A stretch of 58,767 nt of DNA from Candidatus Lambdaproteobacteria bacterium RIFOXYD2_FULL_50_16 (GCA_001783695.1 MFNE01000010.1:41599-100365), one strand, 5' to 3'; positions 23,204-33,103 are shown, counted from the stretch's first letter. Made by a program: numbers and translations. The notes: generated by a model from the sequence alone, not told the origin.

Positions 23204-25381
23204 TCAAGCCTTGGGGCCAATCAAAAACGCTTTGTGAATCTTTGGATTACGCTCAAAATCAGGAGGCAAGGTTTTCCCGCTGATCTCTTCGATGGGCATG
23301 GGCTCTAGGGCGGCTTGGTCAAGGACAAAGCTTCTAAAGTTAGTCGAAAAAATCAGGTGGCCCCCTTTTTTGAGCATCTTATAGGCCATTTGGATTAATT
23401 TAACATGGTCCTCTTGCACCTCAAACGAGGCCCGCATGGCCTTGGAGTTCGAAAAGGTAGGCGGGTCTAAAAAGATTAACCCATATTTTTTGGCCCCTTT
23501 ACCCTCTTTGAGCTTGGCCACTTCGCCCTCCATCCAGGGAGTGACGTCACAATCAAAAAAGCGGTGCTTCGCGCCAGAAAATCCGTTCCGTTCCAGGTTG
23601 GTTTTGGCCCAATCGAGATAGGTTTGAGACAGGTCCACAGACAAGGTAGATTTGGCTCCACCTTGGGCTGCATATACCGTGGCCGTGCCGGTATAACAAA
23701 AAAGATTTAAAAAATCCTGGCCCTGGGCTAGCTTGCCCACCATCGCCCTAGTGATCCGGTGGTCCAAAAAGAGCCCGGTATCTAGGTAACGACCAAGGTT
23801 CACCCGGAATTTAAGCCCTCCTTCCATCACCTCGAAAAAATGGCCTTCTTCACCGGTTTTTTCATATTGTTCCTTGCCCCGTTGACGTTTTCGGAGCTTT
23901 AGGAAGATTTGATTTTTAGGCACACCTAGGTCCAGATGAAGACGGAGCAGGGCATCTTCTAAACGGGCCTGGGCTTTCTCTGCATCAATTTCTTTGGGAG
24001 CCTCATATTCAGAAACCTGTACCGAGTCCCCATAAAAGTCCACGGACAAAGCATATTCAGGTAAGTCTTTGTCGTAGGCCCGGTAACAGGTGATGTTTTC
24101 GGTTTTGAGCCAAGATTTAAGCCGCTTTTGGTTTTTTTGCACCCGGTTGCTAAAGGCGGCTGATTCGGGGCTAGGTTCCCGGTCTGCCAAGGGATGGGAG
24201 CCGGTGCGGACCACCGGGTAGTTTTTGGCTACCATCTCAAAACGCAAGAACTTGCACTCGATGGAACCGTTATAAAACTCATGGCTCCGAATCGCTTTCA
24301 TGCCCAATTCTTTACCCAAGGCCGGCTCGCCCAAGAGCAAAGCCGCAGAAAAGCCAGGAGCTTCCTCCCTAAGCTTCTGCCCTAAAAGCCGGTACAGGGG
24401 GCCCAAGTCTTCTTCGGCCCCTAGCCGCTCGCCATAAGGTGGGTTCGAAAGGATCAAGCCGCCGCGCTTGGTTTGCTCGGCGGTTAATTGGAAGTTAGCT
24501 AGTTCCCGGCGTTCAAAGTGCGCCAATCCCGAAAGTCCAGCGCGGTTGAGGTTTTCGATAGCTAACGCTATAATCCTAGGGTCCTTGTCGTAGCCGACCA
24601 AGTGAAAATCCTTCTCCCGCCCTGCCTGCTCAATGTCTTCAGCTTCGATAATCAACCGTTCCCACAAAGCCTCATCATGGCCCTTCCAGCCGTAAAACCC
24701 CCAATGTGTCCGAAGTAAGCCCGGCGCGGCCCCAATAGCCATCATCAATCCCTCTATAATAAGGGTGCCCGATCCGCAACAAGGGTCAATCAGCACTCCA
24801 CCTTGCGCGCAGACTTCGGGCCAGCGGGCCCTTAATAAAAGCGCCGCCGCGAGGTTTTCCTTTAAAGGTGCCGCCCCGCCCGCCTCGCGGTACCCGCGCT
24901 TAAACAGTGCGTCGCCAGAAAGATCGAGACTAAGGCTAACCTGCCCTCGATTCAAATAGAGATGAAAACGGAGGTCTGGCCGTTCACGCCCTACGCTTGG
25001 CCTGCTGCCGTGGGATTTTACAAAATAGTCGGCCAGCGCGTCTTTAGCCTTGAGCGCAGCAAAGTGGCTGTTAGTGAATCCAATCGATTGACCAAGGTCG
25101 GCGTCAAACAAAAAGGTTTGGGTGGGCTCCATCACGCTGGACCAATCAAATTCCAACAAGGCCTTGTACATCCCTTCCCCGTCTTGGGCAGGGGCTTCCA
25201 ATAGGGGCATCAAAATACGCCCTGCTAACCTCGACCAAAGGCAGGCGCGGTAGGCCCCTTCTAAGTCAGATTCAAACGAAACTCCGCCTCGGCTCATTTT
25301 GGCAGCGATACCCAGGCTGATTAATTCTTCGGCTAAGAGTTCTCCTAGGCCTTTGGGGCAAGTGGCTAAAAATCGGGGCAT
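23204..25381 (-). CDS. rlmL: Fused 23S rRNA methyltransferase RlmKL
   Basis: 725 residues. N-terminal THUMP domain and RlmL methyltransferase (LIDPCCGSGTLIIEG, then LILSNPPYGERLG), which makes m2G2445, followed by RlmK (FLNLFCYTGTATVYAAQGG, LIFLDPPTFSNS), which makes m7G2069. Both catalytic halves have intact SAM-binding and NPPY/DPPT motifs. The fused form is best known from Gammaproteobacteria. The ATG shares its A with the TGA of the DUF1499 gene upstream. Confidence 0.93.
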   Translation of the reverse strand: MPRFLATCPKGLGELLAEELISLGIAAKMSRGGVSFESDLEGAYRACLWSRLAGRILMPLLEAPAQDGEGMYKALLEFDWSSVMEPTQTFLFDADLGQSIGFTNSHFAALKAKDALADYFVKSHGSRPSVGRERPDLRFHLYLNRGQVSLSLDLSGDALFKRGYREAGGAAPLKENLAAALLLRARWPEVCAQGGVLIDPCCGSGTLIIEGLMMAIGAAPGLLRTHWGFYGWKGHDEALWERLIIEAEDIEQAGREKDFHLVGYDKDPRIIALAIENLNRAGLSGLAHFERRELANFQLTAEQTKRGGLILSNPPYGERLGAEEDLGPLYRLLGQKLREEAPGFSAALLLGEPALGKELGMKAIRSHEFYNGSIECKFLRFEMVAKNYPVVRTGSHPLADREPSPESAAFSNRVQKNQKRLKSWLKTENITCYRAYDKDLPEYALSVDFYGDSVQVSEYEAPKEIDAEKAQARLEDALLRLHLDLGVPKNQIFLKLRKRQRGKEQYEKTGEEGHFFEVMEGGLKFRVNLGRYLDTGLFLDHRITRAMVGKLAQGQDFLNLFCYTGTATVYAAQGGAKSTLSVDLSQTYLDWAKTNLERNGFSGAKHRFFDCDVTPWMEGEVAKLKEGKGAKKYGLIFLDPPTFSNSKAMRASFEVQEDHVKLIQMAYKMLKKGGHLIFSTNFRSFVLDQAALEPMPIEEISGKTLPPDFERNPKIHKAFLIGPKA

Positions 25382-25779
25382 CAGTTTCTCAAGGCTTGGG
25401 TCAGCTTTTGGACCCGTTTTCGGTTAACTCCCATATCCCAAAATCCCACCCTTGAGGCAGAACGCAGCTCTAAGGTTTGGCCGACTTGGAGTAGTTCGAG
25501 GTCGTCTTTAAAACGAAATATAGTGCTAGTAAAGACCGCCTTGAGGTAAGGCGGTTGGTCCATCAAGATTTCCCCACCAAGGGCGCTAACCGCTGTTTTA
25601 ATCTGGGCCCAGTCTTGCTCGGGCCTTAGATTAATCGAGGCAACCTGCTTATCTGGGTTTGTCTCTTTAGACGAGACACAATTTGGGCTAGAAGGGCAAG
25701 GAGCAAGGTTTGGTGTGGGCATCTGGGCCAAAACAGTCAGGGCAAGGAAGGGCAAAAATAGCCAAATTCTGGGTTTCAT
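25381..25779 (-). CDS. DUF1499 family exported protein
   Basis: 132 residues. Signal peptide (about 1-19), then the family's opening PCPSSPNCVSSKETNPDKQV with two cysteines that could form a disulfide. The rest alternates beta strands (YLKAVFTSTIFRFKDDLELL, TLELRSASRVGFWDMGVNRKR). The family's function is unknown to me. The gene's stop is fused to the rlmKL start, which looks like packing and not shared function. Confidence 0.85.
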   Translation of the reverse strand: MKPRIWLFLPFLALTVLAQMPTPNLAPCPSSPNCVSSKETNPDKQVASINLRPEQDWAQIKTAVSALGGEILMDQPPYLKAVFTSTIFRFKDDLELLQVGQTLELRSASRVGFWDMGVNRKRVQKLTQALRN

Positions 25780-25823
25780 GGGCCAAGTCTATTAAACAAG
25801 CGCCATTTCGCCTAGGCAATTCC

Positions 25824-26816
25824 TTAAAAATCGTAGTCTGAGTGGTGCATATACCAGCGGACCATGGCCGTGACGCCCTCTTTGGGTGAAAAGGGCGGGG
25901 TCCAATGGTAATCTTTGCGAAAGGCTTCGCCGTCAAAGCGGAACTCGTCAAAAAGCCGAGAGACCACTGCCGGGTTAATGGGCATGCGGATTCGGGTCAA
26001 AAATTGCACCAATCCCCCGAAATGTCCAATCGCTCTAAACAACGGCTCTGGGAACCAAACAACCCCATCCCCTTTAAAAAAGCATTGAAAAATCAGGCTG
26101 TAAAACTCTGAACTGGTCAGGTCATCACAATCGGTTAAGAAGTAGCGCTTAAGCCCTTTGGGTTCCTCGCTTTGTAAAACCTTAAGCAAGGCGTCCACTA
26201 AATTCCCCACGTATAACATCGAACGAGCCCCAGATGCGCCCCTCAAGGGCAGGGTGAGACCTTGGCGGGCGGCGCTTAAGAGCGAAAGCACATTTCCCTT
26301 AACCTCTGGGCCATAAACCAAAGGCAGGCGCACAATGGTGACGCGGGTTTTGGAGTTTTCCCCAAAAATCTCTTCTAACCCTTGCTCCGCCTCCCACTTG
26401 CTGACCCCGTATGGTTCACTTGGGTGGGTTGGGCTGGCTAAGTTGTAATATCCAGGCCGGTCGCCCATTACCTTGACCGAAGAGATAAAAATAAAATGCT
26501 CCACCCCTGCGTCTTTGGCCTTTTGAGCTAGATTTAAGGTAAAGTCTCGGTTGGCTTTTTGGAATTCGAGTGCCGGGTTTTGGGCGTTGTCGCGCATCTG
26601 GTGGGCTCGCGCCGCAAAGTGGACCACCGAAAAATCCGGCCCCAATTTTAGTTGGTCTAGCTCCTCATAAGGCACCAGCGTCGCGGCTAGCTCTCGGACC
26701 AATTCTGGGCGATGCTGGTGGATGCCTAGGTAAAGTTCATAAGGCTGGCCCACTAACTGGTCAATAAAGTTATGGCCCAAAAAACCGGTGGCCCCGGTAA
26801 TAAATAGTTTTTTCAT
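25824..26816 (-). CDS. Extended SDR, NAD(P)-dependent epimerase/dehydratase family
   Basis: 330 residues. TGATGFLGHNFIDQL nucleotide-binding motif (residues 6-20), FISSVKVMGDR with the catalytic Ser, and PYGVSKWEAE with the full YxxxK pair. The fold suggests a nucleotide-sugar epimerase or a 3-beta-hydroxysteroid-dehydrogenase-like oxidoreductase; the substrate cannot be told. The start at 26816 is four bases beyond the stop of the exonuclease-like gene, so the long N-terminal extension to 26888 is not used. Confidence 0.85.
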   Translation of the reverse strand: MKKLFITGATGFLGHNFIDQLVGQPYELYLGIHQHRPELVRELAATLVPYEELDQLKLGPDFSVVHFAARAHQMRDNAQNPALEFQKANRDFTLNLAQKAKDAGVEHFIFISSVKVMGDRPGYYNLASPTHPSEPYGVSKWEAEQGLEEIFGENSKTRVTIVRLPLVYGPEVKGNVLSLLSAARQGLTLPLRGASGARSMLYVGNLVDALLKVLQSEEPKGLKRYFLTDCDDLTSSEFYSLIFQCFFKGDGVVWFPEPLFRAIGHFGGLVQFLTRIRMPINPAVVSRLFDEFRFDGEAFRKDYHWTPPFSPKEGVTAMVRWYMHHSDYDF

Positions 26817-26820
26817 CCGC

Positions 26821-27441
26821 CTAGAACAGGGGCAATTGGGTTTCGTCTTCGGGGGCAAGGTTATGGCCCCAGTCAACCGCCAATTCAATCAGGCCGCGGT
26901 CGCGGTCTAAATAATTGACTCGTTTGTGCTTAAGTCCGTGAAGATAAAGATCACGGGATACCTCTACATCTTGCTTGCAATAATCAGCGATCATACCTAA
27001 TCGTTCGGTCTGGCCCTCTAAATATTCTTGATACCATTGTAGCGCCGTCAACCCATCCGCCGACTTGGCGGCCCCCAAGGTCGGGCGGACCAAGTCGTCT
27101 AGTTTGATCCTTTTGCCAATCCGGTCTTTAATATCCACCAATAAGTCAAGATTATCCAGCGCCAAATATTCGGCCATCGCCTCCTCCCGCTCTTCTAGAG
27201 GGGCATAACCAGCCAAGACCAGATAATCAAAGCGCAAGTGGTTGTAACCAATCACCAGAGGCCCTGATTTAAGGTGCGCAATCAGGTCGATCAGGTCACC
27301 TTCAAAATAGGTATAAAACCGCTGGTCTCGGCTGTCATAAACCACCCCTACCGAAAGCTTCATATCTGCAATATGGTCCCAACCGCCCACCTCTTGGGCG
27401 CTCCGCTGGGTTTCTAAGTCGAAAACTAAAAAATCGCGCAT
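26821..27441 (-). CDS. Predicted DEDD-type 3'-5' exonuclease domain protein
   Basis: 206 residues. RNase H-like fold with the acidic residues in place: FDLET (Exo I, Asp and Glu), GYNHLRFDYLVLAG (Exo II) and DYCKQDVEVSRDLYLHG (Exo III, Tyr and Asp). This makes it a DEDDy-type nuclease of the kind found in YprB-like proteins. Stand-alone, with no helicase or polymerase domain. ATG at 27441 is favoured as it starts just before the catalytic strand. Confidence 0.78.
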   Translation of the reverse strand: MRDFLVFDLETQRSAQEVGGWDHIADMKLSVGVVYDSRDQRFYTYFEGDLIDLIAHLKSGPLVIGYNHLRFDYLVLAGYAPLEEREEAMAEYLALDNLDLLVDIKDRIGKRIKLDDLVRPTLGAAKSADGLTALQWYQEYLEGQTERLGMIADYCKQDVEVSRDLYLHGLKHKRVNYLDRDRGLIELAVDWGHNLAPEDETQLPLF

Positions 27442-27513
27442 CTTTTGACTCGTCAAAGGAAACTAATTTGAGGATTCTAACCTCCAGAGGTTAATCTGTT
27501 AATCCTTTTTTTT

Positions 27514-28425
27514 ATGCAAACCCAGATCAAAGACATTCTCCTGCAAGCCGGGTTTCCGCTGGTCGGTTTTGTGGGCGAGGCGCAGGCCCAGTTTGGAGAT
27601 TGGTATAAGAAGTGGCTAGAGCGCGGCTATCAGGCAGAAATGGCTTACATGGAGCGCAACCTAGCCATACGGGAGACCCCTTTAGTTATAGAGCCTTGGG
27701 CTAAGTCTATGGTGGTGGTGGGGGTGCCTTATAAAACCCAACCCCCAAAAGGCTGGGAGCAAAAACCGCCCATCAGTTGTTACGCTTGGGGCGAGGATTA
27801 TCACCACTGGATCAAAAAAAGGTTGCGCCTAGCTTTAAGCCAGCTATCAACAGAGATTCCCGGTTTTATCGGAAGGGCCCTGGTGGACTCCGCCCCAATA
27901 CCTGAAAAACTCTTGGCTCAACGAGCGGGCTTGGGCTGGATTGGGAAAAATAGTTTGTTAATCCACCCTAAATACGGCTCTTATCTCTTTTTAGCGGCGG
28001 TCGTGACCAATCTGGAATTAGAATCGAGTCAACCGCTGGCCCAAAACTGTGGGGACTGCGCCCTTTGTTTAGACGCCTGCCCTAATTCGGCGATAAAACC
28101 TAGAGGGTTTGTGGATGCCCGTCTTTGTATCAGTTATTTAACCATTGAGAAACGCGGGGAGTTTAAACCAGGCCAAGAGCGGCTATTAGCCGGCTCGCTG
28201 TTTGGTTGCGACCGCTGCCAGGAGGTCTGCCCAGTAAACATCCAAGCTCCAATCCAAACGGATTCGCCTTTTTGTTTCGATCCAAAATGGAGCCCCACCA
28301 GCCCCCAGTGGGTTCTCGATTTAGATTTAGCAACCTTTGATCAACTCAAAATCAAAAGCCCTTTAAAACGCGCCGGACTTAAAGGGCTCCAGCGAAATGC
28401 CCGCGCTGTTTTGGCTTACAAATAG
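27514..28425 (+). CDS. queG: Epoxyqueuosine reductase
   Basis: 303 residues. Cobalamin-dependent iron-sulfur enzyme that reduces epoxyqueuosine to queuosine at the wobble base of tRNA. Two 4Fe-4S motifs are seen, CGDCALCLDACP and CDRCQEVCP, with YLTIEKRG between them, and RAGLGWIGKNSLLIHPKYGS upstream is diagnostic. It lacks the C-terminal HEAT-like extension of longer homologues, which is common. Ends 5 bp from the convergent kelch gene with no visible terminator. Confidence 0.93.
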   Translation: MQTQIKDILLQAGFPLVGFVGEAQAQFGDWYKKWLERGYQAEMAYMERNLAIRETPLVIEPWAKSMVVVGVPYKTQPPKGWEQKPPISCYAWGEDYHHWIKKRLRLALSQLSTEIPGFIGRALVDSAPIPEKLLAQRAGLGWIGKNSLLIHPKYGSYLFLAAVVTNLELESSQPLAQNCGDCALCLDACPNSAIKPRGFVDARLCISYLTIEKRGEFKPGQERLLAGSLFGCDRCQEVCPVNIQAPIQTDSPFCFDPKWSPTSPQWVLDLDLATFDQLKIKSPLKRAGLKGLQRNARAVLAYK

Positions 28426-28430
28426 CCCGT

Positions 28431-30029
28431 TCACCGCAAAAAGGGATCCTCTGGGACCGCTTCGTCTTTAATCAGCAGAGTTTTGTAAATATCAAAGCGC
28501 GGGTCATAAACAAAGGTGTTGTTAACCGCCGCACTCGCGCCAAACTCTTTTTCTCCGCCAAAGATATAAACCTTGTCCTCATAAACAACTGACGCATGGA
28601 TGTCTAGCGGGAAGGGCATAGGGTTTTTAGGATCCCAAATACCGGCTTTGGGGTCGAAGATTTCCACCTTGGCCTCTCCCGCTCGCTCGCCGATCCCGTG
28701 CCCGCCGATCACCATAATATGATCGTTAATCACCACCGAATCCAGGTAATATCTGCCTGTGGGCATTGGCGGCCCTTCGGACCATTCGTTTTTGGTGGTA
28801 TCAAAAATATCAACTAAGGTTTCCGTTCCTTTGCCGCCGATTAGGTAAATTTTTTCTCCAACCACTTCAGCCGCGTGTCGATAACGCCCCCTAGGCATAG
28901 GAGGACCTTGTGTCCAGACCTCTTCGGCTGAATCAAAGATTTCCACCTTGGTGGGTCCACCCAGCCCACCAAAGGTATATATTTTTCCTTTCACCACCAC
29001 GGAAGCTAAGCTATATCTCGGCGTGGGCAGGGGAACCCCCCGGGCCCACTTGTTAATATGGGGGTTATAAACCTCGGTGTGTTCGATCCCGCCCTCCATT
29101 TGGGCATTGTGCCCACCAATGACATATATTGCACCGTTTAACACCGCCATCGTATGGTGGTTGCGAGCGTATTGCAGGGGTTCGCCCTCGCTCCATTCGT
29201 TTTTGTCCAAGTCATACAAAAAGACCCGGTTCGAAAAGGTTTTGTTCCAGCCGCCCGTCAAATAGACCTGGGATTTTATACTTGCTACCTTGTGCCCCCC
29301 GATCGCGATTGGAATCGGCGTCTTCTCGGCATAGGGGGTATCGACCAAGATTCGGTGTTCCTTGACCTGCTCTAATTCGCCGTCCGAAACGGTCAAGGTG
29401 AGGTTATATTCCCCTTTTAAATCAGGAATAAACTTTTGTTTCCGAAAGTTTTTTTGGGCTAAATTGGCTTTGGAGTTGGTTGGCGCGCCCACCAACTCCC
29501 ACTCGACACTAGCAATTCCATAGGTCGGATCATCTTCGGCGGCGTCGGCGTCGGTGCTTTTAGTAGAATCCAGTTTAACAGGCTTGCCTGGGTTGCCGTA
29601 TTGCACCGGCCCAGGTTCAGCTACTGGGCGGTGGTTACTAGGGTCTAAGGGGACAATTTTTTCCACAAAATCGTCTTCCGCCAAAAAGACCTTGGCGGTG
29701 TTGGTCAAGTAGCCTGATTTAGTTACCTTGACCTCGTAGTTTCCGCTTTTAAGCTTAATCCCATAATCCTCGGACTCTGGGCTAGCTTTATGAGCAACCG
29801 CATAACCTTTGGCATTGGTGATCCATTGGCTGGATTTTTTGGAGTCTATCGAAGTTACCTCGACCTGAACCCCCGAGACCGGGTATCCTCCTTCGACAGT
29901 TGAAACCACCATCGTGCCCTCGTCTATGATCTTACCCACTTTTACACTGAGCAAAGGAGTAGTGGTCATAGTCACCGCCATGATAGCATAAACCTGCATA
30001 TCCCTTTTCCGGCGGATGCTTAGAGCCAT
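28431..30029 (-). CDS. Kelch-repeat protein with carboxypeptidase-regulatory-like and PKD-like domains
   Basis: 532 residues. A weak basic-hydrophobic start (about 1-30) suggests export or anchoring. Residues about 40-130 resemble a carboxypeptidase-regulatory fold (VEGGYPVSGVQVEVTSID, SGNYEVKVTKSGYL); about 135-230 resemble a PKD-type domain (ATRPVDSTKST-like core, GEYNLTLTVSDGE). The last 290 residues form about six kelch blades (NGAIYVIGGHN, GKIYTFGGLGG, EKIYLIGGKG, DHIMVIGGHG, DKVYIFGGEK). The gene starts 5 bp after the PBP-MscS fusion ends, so the propeller may bind that channel or its ligand on the outside. Confidence 0.82.
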   Translation of the reverse strand: MALSIRRKRDMQVYAIMAVTMTTTPLLSVKVGKIIDEGTMVVSTVEGGYPVSGVQVEVTSIDSKKSSQWITNAKGYAVAHKASPESEDYGIKLKSGNYEVKVTKSGYLTNTAKVFLAEDDFVEKIVPLDPSNHRPVAEPGPVQYGNPGKPVKLDSTKSTDADAAEDDPTYGIASVEWELVGAPTNSKANLAQKNFRKQKFIPDLKGEYNLTLTVSDGELEQVKEHRILVDTPYAEKTPIPIAIGGHKVASIKSQVYLTGGWNKTFSNRVFLYDLDKNEWSEGEPLQYARNHHTMAVLNGAIYVIGGHNAQMEGGIEHTEVYNPHINKWARGVPLPTPRYSLASVVVKGKIYTFGGLGGPTKVEIFDSAEEVWTQGPPMPRGRYRHAAEVVGEKIYLIGGKGTETLVDIFDTTKNEWSEGPPMPTGRYYLDSVVINDHIMVIGGHGIGERAGEAKVEIFDPKAGIWDPKNPMPFPLDIHASVVYEDKVYIFGGEKEFGASAAVNNTFVYDPRFDIYKTLLIKDEAVPEDPFLR

Positions 30030-30034
30030 TAGGG

Positions 30035-33000
30035 TTAAATCTCCGGTTCTTCTCTAAAGTCGGCGGTTTGGATCCCGTGGATTTTGAAGGCTTCAATGAC
30101 CTTTTCCCAAACCCGCGCTTGGATTTGGCGTTTGTGTCCATAGTTGCTGATGGTGTAAACGCAGGTATAACGGGCTGACCAATGGGTGAAGTCGCTAAAC
30201 CGGACCTCTGGTTTGGGGTCCTCTAAGACCTCTTTGACCGAAGACATCGATTCGCTAAGCACCTTGACCACTTTGTAATAATCAACCGACTTTTCTAAGT
30301 TGATCTCAAACAGTGTTTCTGTGTTCGGGTTGGGGCTGGTGAAGTTGTGGAAATGGGACTCTGAAATGGTGTTGTTCGGAATCCCTACAATCGCCCCTTC
30401 GCGGGTTTGAATCTTAACGGTCCGCCAACTGATCTCCACTACCTTACCTTCTTCAATCTCGCCAATTTGGACCCAGTCGCCTAAGCGCACGGTTTTTTCT
30501 AGGTTTAGTACTAAACCGGCAAAGATGTTTGAAATGTTCATCTGCACCGCCATACCGATGATCATTACAAAAATACCCGAAGTTCCCAAGATACTGGCCG
30601 CGGTCTCGCCATAAACAATGGCCATGATCGCGAAGACACAAAGGCTTAAGATAGTCGCGGCGAAAAAGATTCGCGCAAATTTAGGAATGTGCCGCCCGGT
30701 GGTGCCTTCTAATTTGCGCCAAGCAAAGGTTTCAAACGCCCGGAGGAACAAAACCGTCGGGACTATCAACCAAGCAATATCAAAGACCTCAGTAGCGACA
30801 GCCAACCGCTCCATGTCGGCAATACGAAAATAGTAATCGGTGACTAAAATCTCAAAGTTGTAAATCAAACCCAAAATAGCCAAAGCCTTGATCAACCAAG
30901 TACCCAGCCCAGGGTCAAACTCGCGGGGCCGCTCGACAATCATTTCGGTTTCGCCGTAGTCAACCGCGTAAAAAAATCCGGACTTAGGCCTTGCAGAAAC
31001 GGGCACCTTGACCTTTTTGGTCTCCCCTAAGACCCGCTTTAAAACCGGCATCAACCAAAAACGCAGCACCAATCGGTGCTCAAAAAGGAGCAAAAAGGCG
31101 AAACAAATCGGCAGCAACGTGACTGCTACCCTTGTGCTAAAGGCGTTCCTGATTAAACTATGTTCCGCTTTTAAAGAAATAGCCGCAAAAAAACCGCTAA
31201 AGGGAACCTGCTTGGATTGCTCGTGGATATATTTAATGTTGCCTTGGATCGGCTTTTCGCGGGTGGTTTGACGGCACATAAACTCTTCCGCCAGCCAGCC
31301 GGTAGCCTGCTTGTACTCAACCCGCTCTGCGCGTGAAACCGGATGGTAAAACATATCTCCACCAATCACATCAGGTACAAATATCAAATTAGAACGGTCC
31401 AAATTTCGGTGAACAATACAAACCCCAATGTTATGGTGTTCAGCGGTTTTTTGATCGACAAAGTCGGTTTTAAAAGCCCCTTTAACAACATACCGACGGT
31501 AAATCTGGTTGCCATAGGTCACCTCTTCAACCGGCATCCTTAGCTTAATGGGGGCCACCGCATTGCAAAATTCAATGTCCCTAACGTCGATCCCCCGCCG
31601 GTAACGAAACCACAACTCAAATTCAGCCGTGTAGGTTCCCGCTACCTTCTCTAACTCGGAAAAACCGATAAAGGTCACCCCCGTATAAACAATGTAGGTG
31701 CTATGATAGAGGTGGTCACCGATCTGGGTGGCCAACCCGGCCTTAATTCGCTCCTCAAGTCCAATGATCCGTCTGGGATCTCCAGCCGCCTTCATCTGCA
31801 AAGGTGCGGAAATTAATTTATTGTGACGGTACTGACCGACGCTCAAGGGCTTTTCCATGTTCCCTTCTTCGTCGAAATAGTTAAGTCCCGTCACCCCCAA
31901 AAAGCTTGCGTTAAGCTGATTGAAGCTGGCAAGTTGGTCGCGAATGCGTTTTCGGCGCTCGGTGATGGGCATCATGTCGCCCTTGATCTTGGCCTGTTCG
32001 ATGGCTTGGGCCAGCATCATGGCCGCGTCATAAGCATAGGCAGCTCGCCAGTCGGGGGCGATTGAATACAACTTGATATAATTCCGCTCAAAATCTTGGG
32101 CCCGCTCACTGGCTGAATCATATAACAAAGGGGCCGCCACATAAACCCCGTCTGTATAGTAACCCGGATGTTGCAGCTCTTTTGGAAGACCGCGGAACGC
32201 CTCGACAAAGGTCAGTTGGGCCATGGCGTCTGGCACTAAAATTTGCCCAAAAAATTGGTGTTCCCGCAAATGTCTAATAATCTTGGCCACTTCGGCCTGG
32301 TGTCCGGCTAAAAATACCAGTCCCTGTTCTCCTGTCCCTTTTAAACTGCCCAGAATCTCATCTAACTGGGCCTCAAACTGAGCAGGGTCAGTAGAATACT
32401 TTTTGGAAAATGACACCTCTAGCCCTACCTGACGGGCTTCTTCCAAAAAGGTGTTGGCTAAAAAGCTCCCGTAATTTTGGTCCTCATAAACCACCGAAAC
32501 CTGTTCAGCGGCTAGCATAGTTTTAGTGTATTGGGCCAAGAACTTGCCTTGATAACTATCGGCAAAGATGTTGCGGAAATACCAAGGGTTGTCTTTGGTT
32601 AAGAGGTCGTTGGTAGAAGTTGGCGAAATGGCGGGCACCCCTAGGGCTTTATAGACCTCAGCCGCAGCAAGACTCGCCGCAGAAAAGTTGTGCCCAATCA
32701 CTCCTAAAATATCGGGGTCCTTGGCTATCTCTTCCGCCACTAGTTTGGCTTTTGCTGGGTCGTTTTCATCGTCATAAGCGACCAAATCCAAGCGCAAGTC
32801 TGTTTCTGACTGGCGTAGGTTAAACTCGTCCGCAAAAATCTGGGCGGCCCGGAGAAAACCTTTGCCTGCCGCTTTTTCGTCTTTCATCGGGCCCACCACT
32901 GCTAGGCGGACGCTATGGCGGGCTAGCTTAGATTCAGCCAATCCTGGAACATCTTTTTTACTTAAAAGTCCCAAATAAAAGGCAGCCCCCACCGTAGCCA

Positions 33001-33052
33001 ACGTAGCGACTAGGATTAGAGCAAGTAAAAGCAAAAACCGTTTTCGGTTCAT
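30035..33052 (-). CDS. Periplasmic-binding-protein/MscS channel fusion
   Basis: 1005 residues. TM1 (5-27), then a full type I periplasmic binding protein (about 48-420) like those of branched-chain amino-acid ABC systems: VRLAVVGPMKDEKA, LGVIGHNFSAASLAAAEVY, PAISPTSTNDLLT and AYAYDAAMMLAQAIE. A beta-rich linker domain (about 450-600) contains FELWFRYRRGIDVRDIEFCN, which recalls extracellular domains of ligand-gated channels. Four or five TM helices follow (about 641-660, 718-735, 755-775, 793-812), then the MscS pore and beta domain (815-905, with RLGDWVQIGEIEEGKVVEIS and IVGIPNN). An envelope channel gated by a bound solute is the simplest reading. Start at 33052 suits the signal-anchor. Confidence 0.85.
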   Translation of the reverse strand: MNRKRFLLLLALILVATLATVGAAFYLGLLSKKDVPGLAESKLARHSVRLAVVGPMKDEKAAGKGFLRAAQIFADEFNLRQSETDLRLDLVAYDDENDPAKAKLVAEEIAKDPDILGVIGHNFSAASLAAAEVYKALGVPAISPTSTNDLLTKDNPWYFRNIFADSYQGKFLAQYTKTMLAAEQVSVVYEDQNYGSFLANTFLEEARQVGLEVSFSKKYSTDPAQFEAQLDEILGSLKGTGEQGLVFLAGHQAEVAKIIRHLREHQFFGQILVPDAMAQLTFVEAFRGLPKELQHPGYYTDGVYVAAPLLYDSASERAQDFERNYIKLYSIAPDWRAAYAYDAAMMLAQAIEQAKIKGDMMPITERRKRIRDQLASFNQLNASFLGVTGLNYFDEEGNMEKPLSVGQYRHNKLISAPLQMKAAGDPRRIIGLEERIKAGLATQIGDHLYHSTYIVYTGVTFIGFSELEKVAGTYTAEFELWFRYRRGIDVRDIEFCNAVAPIKLRMPVEEVTYGNQIYRRYVVKGAFKTDFVDQKTAEHHNIGVCIVHRNLDRSNLIFVPDVIGGDMFYHPVSRAERVEYKQATGWLAEEFMCRQTTREKPIQGNIKYIHEQSKQVPFSGFFAAISLKAEHSLIRNAFSTRVAVTLLPICFAFLLLFEHRLVLRFWLMPVLKRVLGETKKVKVPVSARPKSGFFYAVDYGETEMIVERPREFDPGLGTWLIKALAILGLIYNFEILVTDYYFRIADMERLAVATEVFDIAWLIVPTVLFLRAFETFAWRKLEGTTGRHIPKFARIFFAATILSLCVFAIMAIVYGETAASILGTSGIFVMIIGMAVQMNISNIFAGLVLNLEKTVRLGDWVQIGEIEEGKVVEISWRTVKIQTREGAIVGIPNNTISESHFHNFTSPNPNTETLFEINLEKSVDYYKVVKVLSESMSSVKEVLEDPKPEVRFSDFTHWSARYTCVYTISNYGHKRQIQARVWEKVIEAFKIHGIQTADFREEPEI

Positions 33053-33103
33053 TGGCAATGAGCGAAGGCCCAAGGTTGGGTTTTAAGATGGCCTTTGGCC
33101 TGA

